The notes below the pieces were generated by a model, which had not been told where the DNA came from, did not search any database, and saw nothing but the letters and a program-made list of their open reading frames with translations. Positions 15,758-21,068 of a stretch of DNA of 21,068 nt are shown here, piece by piece; positions within the stretch are counted from its first letter, which is position 1; the number at the start of each line of letters is the position of its first letter. The DNA comes from AC-69 sp035701505 (GTDB lineage: Bacteria; Actinomycetota; UBA4738; HRBIN12): NCBI GenBank assembly GCA_035701505.1, contig DASSSA010000121.1:1-21068 (forward strand). The letters run 5' to 3'. The position numbers and the translations under genes are program-made.

Positions 15758-16630
15758 TCACCCCGGAGGTTTCGGACGAGGCTGGAAACTCCCGCCGTAC
15801 ATCGGGAGGTCGATCTCGGGGCCCTCGCGGTCGAGCTGGTCCCACATCCGGTTGAGCCCGACCGAGCCGAACTCGCGAACCTTGCGAACGTTGTCGAGGT
15901 CGAGCACCTCGGTCAAGTATTCTTCACCGTCGCCGCCCACCTGCAGGGCACGACCCTCCGGGTCGACGATGATGCTGCGTCCAGGCCCGGGGCGACCGCC
16001 CATGTTCGGGTTTACGACGTACACCTGATTGACGATCGCGTTGGCGCGCGCGAGAACGAGCTCCTGGTCGCGGTCCGCGGTCGCGGTCGCGGTCGGTTGC
16101 AGGATCACTTCGGCGCCCTTCCAGGCCAGGTGACGCGAAACCTCCGGGAACCAGCCGTCGTAGCAGATCATCAATCCGGCCCGACCGATGTCCTCGAGGT
16201 CGAACACGACGAACTCGTTGCCGTGGCTGGTCTGCTCCCACGGCTGCCAAGGGAAGATCTTTCGGTACTTCGCGACGATGTCACCCGACGGGGAGATCGC
16301 GAGCGCAGTGTTATACAGCTCTCCGCCATCCCCCTTCTCGTAGATCGATCCGGGGACGAGCCACACGTCGAGCTTCTCGGCGAGCTTGCACAGCCGGTCC
16401 GTCAGCGGTCCGGGGATCGGTTCGGCGACGGAGGCGTCGTAGCCCTTCGGCGGCGTCGTCGCCATCCCGTGGATCGCAGACAGGTACAGCTCGGGGAAAA
16501 CGAACAGGCGCGTCCGCGGGAACGAGGCCTTGAGCGCGGTGAGCTCAGTCTCGAACTTCTGAGAGGTCGCCGTGACGTCGTACGCCACGGGAGCGGCTTG
16601 GACCGCCGTGATCGGGAGTGGCCTGCTCAT
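15758..16630 (-). CDS. Nitrilase-superfamily carbon-nitrogen hydrolase (amidase)
   Basis: This 290-residue cytoplasmic hydrolase carries the full nitrilase triad: Glu47 (FVFPELYLS), Lys124 (KYRKIFPWQPWE) and Cys156 (LMICYDGWFPE), with LARANAIVNQVYVVNPN afterwards. It should cleave a C-N amide bond. The KYRKxFPW stretch recalls formamidase and aliphatic amidase relatives; an omega-amidase role (2-oxoglutaramate or its N-methyl analogue to 2-oxoglutarate) would suit the context but is inference. The ATG at 16630 has AGGAGG about 8 bases upstream. It lies 54 bp after the L-2-hydroxyglutarate oxidase stop on the same strand, so the two are probably one operon, converging on the soxB end. Confidence 0.85.
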   Translation of the reverse strand: MSRPLPITAVQAAPVAYDVTATSQKFETELTALKASFPRTRLFVFPELYLSAIHGMATTPPKGYDASVAEPIPGPLTDRLCKLAEKLDVWLVPGSIYEKGDGGELYNTALAISPSGDIVAKYRKIFPWQPWEQTSHGNEFVVFDLEDIGRAGLMICYDGWFPEVSRHLAWKGAEVILQPTATATADRDQELVLARANAIVNQVYVVNPNMGGRPGPGRSIIVDPEGRALQVGGDGEEYLTEVLDLDNVRKVREFGSVGLNRMWDQLDREGPEIDLPMYGGSFQPRPKPPG

Positions 16631-16684
16631 ACTTCGTCCTCCTGGATCCTTCTCCGCGGAATGATACCCGCGACCCGCGACGGC

Positions 16685-17881
16685 CTACAGAAGGGCGGTC
16701 GCGCGTGAAGCGATCTGTTCTCCAATGACCAGCGAGGCCGTGGCGGCTGGAGAGGGAGCGCTCAAGACGGTCACATTTCGACCGGTCATGGCGATTACGA
16801 AGTCGTCTACGAGGGTGCCATCGGCGCGGACCGCCTGCGCCCGTACTCCGGAGTGTGCTCGAACCAAGTCTGATCCATGAACCTCGGGCACAAGACGTTG
16901 CACCGAGCCGAGGAAGGCTCGTTTGCTGAGCGACCGAACAACTTCGTGGAGTCCGGTCTGCCAGTGTCGCGCCGCCAACCGTCGGAAATGTGGGAAGGCG
17001 ACGAGCTCCCAAAGCTCACGTGGGTCCACGTCGCTCCACGCGTAACCCTCGCGCGCAAGAGCCAAGACTGCGTTGGGGCCTGCGAGAACCGACCCGTCAA
17101 TCGAGCGCGTCAGGTGAACGCCGAGGAACGGCATCCGTTGATCGGGCAACGGGTAGATGAGATTGCGGACGAGATCAGGCTTGCCAGCGAGCTCGTAGTA
17201 CTCGCCACGAAATGGAACGATCATGACCCCCTGGCCTCGTCTTCTCGGCCGCGTCATCAATCGATCCGACTGGAGGCCGGCGCAGTTCACCACGACTCGG
17301 GCCTCGATCGGCCCCCGAGTGGACTCTGCCACTACCGCCGAGGGTGTCCCGACGAGTTCCTTGACCTCGCAGGACATACGGATCTCGACTCCAGCCCTCT
17401 CGACCAGGTCGGCGAGCGCCCGACAGACGGCGGGGAAGTCGACGATCCCCGCCTCCGGGACGTGGAGCGCAGCGATGCCCGAAGCATGAGGCTCCAGTTC
17501 TCGTAGCTGCTCCGGCCCGACAAACAGGGCCCGGACACCGTTCTCCCTCGCTCGTTCGGCGAGACCCACGAGGCGAGGGCGTTCGGAGTCCTCGCAGGCT
17601 ACAATGACCTTCCCGCAGATCTCGAACGCGACGCCGTTGTCCTCGCAGAACGTGTCCATTGAGCGCCGTCCTGCGGCGGCCACCCGAGACCTCCACGAGC
17701 CCGGTCGGTAGTAGATCCCGGTGTGAAGGACACCGGAGTTCCGGCCACTCTGGTGAACCGCTAGACTGCTCTCCTTCTCGAGCACCGTTATCTGAAGCCG
17801 TTGGTCGGCGCTCAATAACGCTCGTGCCACCGAGAGTCCAACGATTCCTCCGCCCACGACGGCGAAGTCAACGTGCCGCAT
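16685..17881 (-). CDS. lhgO: L-2-hydroxyglutarate oxidase/dehydrogenase
   Basis: This 398-residue FAD protein of the DAO superfamily oxidises L-2-hydroxyglutarate to 2-oxoglutarate, passing electrons to oxygen or quinone. Diagnostic segments are DFAVVGGGIVGLSVARAL (FAD site, residues 5-22), VHQSGRNSGVLHTGIYY (near 43-59), FCEDNGVAFEICGKVIVA, and HSGVRAQAVRADGTLVDDFVI near the C-terminus, which is highly typical of LhgO. The ATG at 17881 was chosen because the FAD strand follows directly and GGAGAG lies about 9 bases upstream; the frame is open further upstream to 18046 but that stretch does not look like the family. It precedes the amidase gene. Its product, 2-oxoglutarate, is the acceptor for glutamate-synthase-type enzymes encoded on both sides. 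Confidence 0.88.
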   Translation of the reverse strand: MRHVDFAVVGGGIVGLSVARALLSADQRLQITVLEKESSLAVHQSGRNSGVLHTGIYYRPGSWRSRVAAAGRRSMDTFCEDNGVAFEICGKVIVACEDSERPRLVGLAERARENGVRALFVGPEQLRELEPHASGIAALHVPEAGIVDFPAVCRALADLVERAGVEIRMSCEVKELVGTPSAVVAESTRGPIEARVVVNCAGLQSDRLMTRPRRRGQGVMIVPFRGEYYELAGKPDLVRNLIYPLPDQRMPFLGVHLTRSIDGSVLAGPNAVLALAREGYAWSDVDPRELWELVAFPHFRRLAARHWQTGLHEVVRSLSKRAFLGSVQRLVPEVHGSDLVRAHSGVRAQAVRADGTLVDDFVIAMTGRNVTVLSAPSPAATASLVIGEQIASRATALL

Positions 17882-18459
17882 GGCTACCGCTCTCTCCACT
17901 CCTGTGTCGCCAAGCCCGCTGCAGACAGGCGCACTCCCTGACGCGAGCGTAGTCCCTGACACGTTGCGATCGAGACCGATAGACCACCTCACATGAGGCG
18001 CGACGATCGGGCGTATTGGTAGCCCTTTCGGAGACGCTCCCGGCAAGCCTGGCTCTCAATTCGGGCATGCCTTCGCGCACGGAGACAGCGTGCAAGTCTA
18101 CGTGCGGGGCATCGCGGAACACGACTGACGCCGCCTGACTTCCATGAGTTCTTTCGCACGATCTGAGGCCGCGAGAGCCTCGATGAGCACGACAGGTCTC
18201 TGGAAGGTGACACACCGGCCTGGCATGGGGTTGCCGACGTGCGGGAGGAGGCAAACGACGGCAGTTACCAGTTCGACCGGACCAAGCACTCCCTTGAGGT
18301 GGCGGAATGGGGATTGGACCTCGCCTCCGCTCGCCGCCACCCCCGATGGATCGAGCACACCGGACGTCCTGTGCAGGGGTGGTGGCCCAGCGCTAAGATT
18401 CCCCCCAGCACGGCGGTTTGGGTCGTTTCCGCGAAGAGACAAGGAGCACACCGGCTCCC
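17882..18459. other. Intergenic region without a convincing gene, between divergent lhgO and second synthase set
   Basis: About 580 bp with no frame showing recognisable protein features. It must hold the promoters for lhgO (minus) and the second synthase set (plus). TAAGAT at 18394-18399 could be a -10 box for the plus-strand genes but has no good -35. CCTCA-CA-TGAGG (17987-17998) is a small inverted repeat, and paired TCCCTGAC repeats lie nearer lhgO. A plus-strand frame from about 18182 continues to 18520 but overlaps the real gene out of frame and resembles no family I know; it could be a decayed gene. Confidence 0.5.
17935..17963. repeat. Two direct TCCCTGAC repeats upstream of lhgO
   Basis: TCCCTGACGCG (17935-17945) and TCCCTGACACG (17953-17963) are 10-of-11 identical and spaced 18 bp apart, 54-82 bp upstream of the lhgO ATG. 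On the minus strand they flank TACGCT (17951-17946), a possible -10. They could be regulator half-sites; chance cannot be excluded. Confidence 0.3.
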
Positions 18460-19389
18460 ATGTGCGGCATCGCAGGCGTCATCCACCGGGATGGCACGGC
18501 CGACGTCGGCACGGAGATGACCTGCATGCTCCAGGCCATGAAACATCGCGGGCCCGACTCCAGCGGGTTCGCGTTGTTCGGGCCGCCGACCGACTTCGTC
18601 GTGATCCGGTTCAAGCTGGCCGACGCGAACGACCCCCGCGACTTCGAGTACCGCGAGCGGCTCGAGCGCCACCGGCTCGAGGTCGAGTCACGGCTCGCCA
18701 AGATCGGAGCAACGATCGAGAAGGTCGAGAGCGAGACAGAGTACGCATACCGGGCGACCGTCCGCTACGAAGGGGATCTGAAGGCCCTGGCCGACTACAT
18801 CGAGGACGTGCCCAGCTGTGAAGTGCTGTCCCTTGGCCATTCCCTGGAGATCGTGAAGGACTTGGGCGACGCGAATGATGTGTCCAGCCTCTACGGGCTG
18901 TCCGGGTTTACCGGCACGCATGCGATCGGCCACGTCCGCATGGCCACCGAGTCCGACGTTGACATCTCAGGCGCACACCCTTACTGGGCGTATCCGTTCT
19001 CGGACGTCGCGGTGGTGCACAACGGGCAGCTCACGAATTACTTCCACTGGAAGCGACGACTGGAGTTCTCGGGCCACCGGTTCCAGTCAGAGTGCGATTC
19101 CGAGATCATCGCTGTCTACCTCGCGGAGAAGATGGCCCATGGGAAGTCCCTCGAGGACGCGATGCAGCAGAGCCTCGACGAACTCGACGGCGTGTTCACC
19201 TACATGGCCGTCACGAAGGACGCGCTGGGCGTGGCGAAGGACGAGATGGCCGCGAAGCCCCTCGTTTTGTACGAATCGGACGAGCTCGTCGCGATGGCTT
19301 CAGAGGAGATCGCGATCCGGGCCATCATCGATCACGAGATCGACACCTACGATCCGTACGAGAGGCAGGTGCTGGTATGGAGCAGGTAG
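18460..19389 (+). CDS. glxB: Class II glutamine amidotransferase-like subunit of split glutamate synthase (set 2)
   Basis: This 309-residue paralogue of the protein at 7449-8354 starts M-Cys2-GIAGVIHRDG, so the ATG at 18460 is fixed by the Cys nucleophile; AAGGAG lies at 18441-18446, a little far. Arg160 (VRMATES), Asn188-Gly189 (VVHNGQLTNY) and Asp213 (CDSE) complete the site. It shares long blocks with set 1, such as LEIVKDLG-AN and HRGPDSSGFALFGPP versus GRGPDSTGFALYGPP, but differs greatly in the insert between about residues 50 and 125, which is charged and helical here. It would release ammonia or an amine from glutamine or a gamma-glutamylamide. It overlaps the next gene by 13 bp, as in set 1. 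Confidence 0.83.
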   Translation: MCGIAGVIHRDGTADVGTEMTCMLQAMKHRGPDSSGFALFGPPTDFVVIRFKLADANDPRDFEYRERLERHRLEVESRLAKIGATIEKVESETEYAYRATVRYEGDLKALADYIEDVPSCEVLSLGHSLEIVKDLGDANDVSSLYGLSGFTGTHAIGHVRMATESDVDISGAHPYWAYPFSDVAVVHNGQLTNYFHWKRRLEFSGHRFQSECDSEIIAVYLAEKMAHGKSLEDAMQQSLDELDGVFTYMAVTKDALGVAKDEMAAKPLVLYESDELVAMASEEIAIRAIIDHEIDTYDPYERQVLVWSR

Positions 19390-20177
19390 GGGGTGGGGGG
19401 GAACGGCGGATCACCTACGACGCGCGCGGCCTCGCTGAGCCGCACGCCGAGGTGCCGAGGGTGTCCGAGATCGATGGGGACAGAGCGACCTTCGACGCCG
19501 CGAAGCTCACAACGCGCCAGATCAACTTGGAGCTCCGTTGGCTCATCTACGAACTGGGCGTGCGGGACGTCACCATCCTGAACCCCGGCGCGAAGCACTC
19601 GCTCGGCGTCGGGATCCTTCAGCGGTCCAAGCTGCGGTTCGAAGGGAGCCTTGGATACTTCGGCCTCGGCCTGATCGACGGCCCCGAAGTCACGGTCACC
19701 GGTCGCGTCGGCTGGTCGGTCTGCGAGAACATGATGTCGGGCGTCGTCGTCATCGAGAAGAACGCCGGATCCCTCACGGGCGCGGCCATCCGCGGCGGCG
19801 ACCTCGTCGTGAAGGGAAGTGTGGGCGCCCGCACCGGCATCGACCAGAAGGGCGGCACGGTCATCGTCGGCGGGGACGCCGGGGCGATGACAGCGTTCAT
19901 GATGCAGCGGGGCCGCCAGATCATCTGCGGGAACGTCGGGCCCGGCCTCGGCGACTCGATGTACGACGGCGCGATCTACGTTGGGGGAACAGTGAAGTCT
20001 CTCGGCATCGACTGCGTCCCGAGCGAGTGGACCGATGCCGACACCGAGCTGATCGACCGCAAGTTCGCGATCTACGGTCTCCCCAAGCCCGACTCGTTTC
20101 AGAAGTTCGTCTGCGGCAAGATGCTCTACAACTACGACAACCTCGAGCCTTCCGAGAAGAAGCTCGTTATCCACTAG
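19377..20177 (+). CDS. glxC: GltB3-like (GXGXG) subunit of split glutamate synthase (set 2)
   Basis: This 266-residue paralogue of the protein at 8342-9055 has the same glycine-rich beta-helix turns: LTGAAIRGGDLVVKG, ARTGIDQKGGTVIVGGDAG, TAFMMQRGRQIICGN and GLGDSMYDGAIYVGG. It carries about 28 extra N-terminal residues. The ATG at 19377 overlaps the preceding stop and has GAGAGGCAGG upstream; the frame is open for much longer upstream, but that part is the shadow of the amidotransferase gene. The role is structural, joining amidotransferase and FMN subunits. It ends 11 bp before the FMN subunit gene. Confidence 0.85.
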   Translation: MEQVGGGGERRITYDARGLAEPHAEVPRVSEIDGDRATFDAAKLTTRQINLELRWLIYELGVRDVTILNPGAKHSLGVGILQRSKLRFEGSLGYFGLGLIDGPEVTVTGRVGWSVCENMMSGVVVIEKNAGSLTGAAIRGGDLVVKGSVGARTGIDQKGGTVIVGGDAGAMTAFMMQRGRQIICGNVGPGLGDSMYDGAIYVGGTVKSLGIDCVPSEWTDADTELIDRKFAIYGLPKPDSFQKFVCGKMLYNYDNLEPSEKKLVIH

Positions 20178-20188
20178 GGGAGGAGAAA

Positions 20189-21068
20189 GTGCCAGCGGAA
20201 GACGTGTCCTCCCAGCGGAACGTCCTCGGCCGCAGCAGGATCTTCACTCCGGATGTCATCAATGACATCCACGTGAAGGCTGAGCTCGGCCGGTACCGGA
20301 TGCGCGGGTTCTCCCTCTTCAAGCCGATCCCGCACTGGGACGAGCTGATGTTCCTCCCCGGAACGCTCACCCGGTTCGTGATCGAGGGCTACCGGGAGAA
20401 GTGCGAGACCAAGACCGTGCTCGGGGCCAGATTCGCCAAGTACCCGATCGAGCTCGACATCCCGGTCTACATCACGGGGATGAGTTTCGGCGCGCTCTCG
20501 CTCGAGGCGAAGATGGCGCTGGCCAAGGGCGCCTCGATGGCGGGGACCGCGACCTGTTCCGGCGAGGGCGGGATGATCCCGCCCGAGCGGGACCTCTCGA
20601 TCAAGTGGTACTACCAGAATATCCAGAGCAGGTACGGCTTCAACCCCCACCATTTGATGCTGGCCGACGCGTGCGAGTTCTTCATCGGACAGGGCTGCAA
20701 GGTCGGGCTCGGCGGCCACCTGATGGGCCAGAAGGTGACCGAGCAGGTGGCCGAGATGCGCTCGCTCCCGGCCGGCATCGACCAGCGCTCCCCGGCACGC
20801 CATCCGGACTGGCTCGGCCCGGACGACCTCTCGCTGAAGATCCAGGAGATCCGCGAGGCGACCGATTACCAGATCCCGATCCAGCTCAAGCTCGGCGCCT
20901 CGCGCGTCTACGACGACGTGCGCATGGCGGCGAAGTGCGGGCCGGACATCATCTACCTCGACGGAGCCGAAGGCGGGACGGGCGCCGGCCCGCACATCGC
21001 GACCGAGGAGACCGGTATCCCGCTGATGGCAGCGATCCCGGAGGCACGCCGCGCTCTCGAGGACGTCG
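20189..21068 (+). CDS. glxD: FMN glutamate synthase-like catalytic subunit (set 2), truncated by window edge
   Basis: The first 293 codons of a GltB2-type FMN synthase, open to the right edge. The GTG at 20189 has GGGGAGGAG (20177-20185) directly before it. Translated by eye it gives a short leader, then FTPDVINDIHVKAELGRYR, IEGYREKCETKTVLGARFA, YITGMSFGALS, SGEGGMIPPERD, SRYGFNPHHLMLADACEF, GIDQRSPARHPDWLGPDDLS and DGAEGGTGAGPHIATEETGIP. All line up with the set 1 protein at 9066. The [3Fe-4S] cysteine motif would lie beyond the edge. The phosphate/substrate loop GAEGGTGAGPH differs from set 1 GLEGATGASPE. It probably makes glutamate or an N-substituted glutamate from 2-oxoglutarate; the substrate is not decided by the sequence. 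Confidence 0.85.
   Translation, partial: MPAEDVSSQRNVLGRSRIFTPDVINDIHVKAELGRYRMRGFSLFKPIPHWDELMFLPGTLTRFVIEGYREKCETKTVLGARFAKYPIELDIPVYITGMSFGALSLEAKMALAKGASMAGTATCSGEGGMIPPERDLSIKWYYQNIQSRYGFNPHHLMLADACEFFIGQGCKVGLGGHLMGQKVTEQVAEMRSLPAGIDQRSPARHPDWLGPDDLSLKIQEIREATDYQIPIQLKLGASRVYDDVRMAAKCGPDIIYLDGAEGGTGAGPHIATEETGIPLMAAIPEARRALEDV

Noticed and set aside
17882..18046. A 55-residue N-terminal extension of LhgO.
   Set aside because: The FAD-binding strand begins right after the ATG at 17881, which has its own ribosome site; the extension resembles no LhgO sequence.
18261..18285. A TTCGA-containing stem resembling a tRNA T-arm.
   Set aside because: The flanking bases do not form a 5-bp T stem and no acceptor or anticodon arm can be drawn.
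18144..18821. A 225-codon plus-strand open frame leading into the second amidotransferase gene.
   Set aside because: It is out of frame with the real gene over its second half, and that half is Arg-rich shadow translation.
1..21068. Mobile elements, CRISPR arrays, phage or defence genes.
   Set aside because: No transposase, integrase, terminal repeats, spaced short repeats or nuclease/toxin families were seen; all main genes are metabolic or regulatory.

Overview
The window is GC-rich, gene-dense bacterial DNA. Several starts are GTG and one is TTG, Shine-Dalgarno sites are clear, and genes are often joined by ATGA or TAATG overlaps. The protein repertoire suggests a deep-branching actinobacterium (Actinomycetota), probably environmental. 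That placement is an inference; no rRNA or marker gene is present. I see no mobile element, CRISPR array, tRNA or rRNA.

Layout. (1) 3-1651, plus strand: the 3' part of a DUF294 putative nucleotidyltransferase coupled to a DnaQ-type 3'-5' exonuclease. (2) 1740-7218, minus strand, transcribed right to left: a GAF-GAF-CdaR/PucR-type regulator, a type III/GlnT glutamine synthetase-family ligase (probably gamma-glutamylmethylamide synthetase), an APC permease with its own likely promoter, and a small UspA-like protein. (3) 7219-7448: a divergent regulatory region with a perfect 15-bp inverted repeat next to a good promoter for the regulator. (4) 7449-15573, plus strand: a tightly packed seven-gene operon. 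Three genes encode split glutamate-synthase-like subunits (class II amidotransferase, GltB3-type GXGXG protein, FMN/Fe-S GltB2-type synthase), matching N-methylglutamate synthase MgsABC. Four encode a heterotetrameric sarcosine-oxidase-like complex in the order SoxD, SoxA, SoxG, SoxB, matching an N-methylglutamate or sarcosine dehydrogenase. (5) 15758-17881, minus strand: an L-2-hydroxyglutarate oxidase followed by a nitrilase-superfamily hydrolase. (6) 17882-18459: about 580 bp with no convincing gene. (7) 18460 to the right edge, plus strand: a second, diverged set of the same three glutamate-synthase-like genes, cut off by the window end.

How they may work together. The best reading is an indirect methylamine or methylated-amine pathway. 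The ligase would charge glutamate with methylamine. The MgsABC-like enzyme would pass the methylamino group to 2-oxoglutarate, giving N-methylglutamate. The Sox-type complex would oxidise the N-methyl group to formaldehyde or methylene-tetrahydrofolate and return glutamate. The oxidase and hydrolase between the two sets could recover 2-oxoglutarate from side products. A glycine-betaine/sarcosine role, or plain amide-nitrogen handling, remains possible.

The most notable points are the duplicated, diverged synthase sets, and a SoxA-like subunit that keeps full cysteine sets for two [2Fe-2S] clusters that, as I recall them, true sarcosine oxidases have lost.
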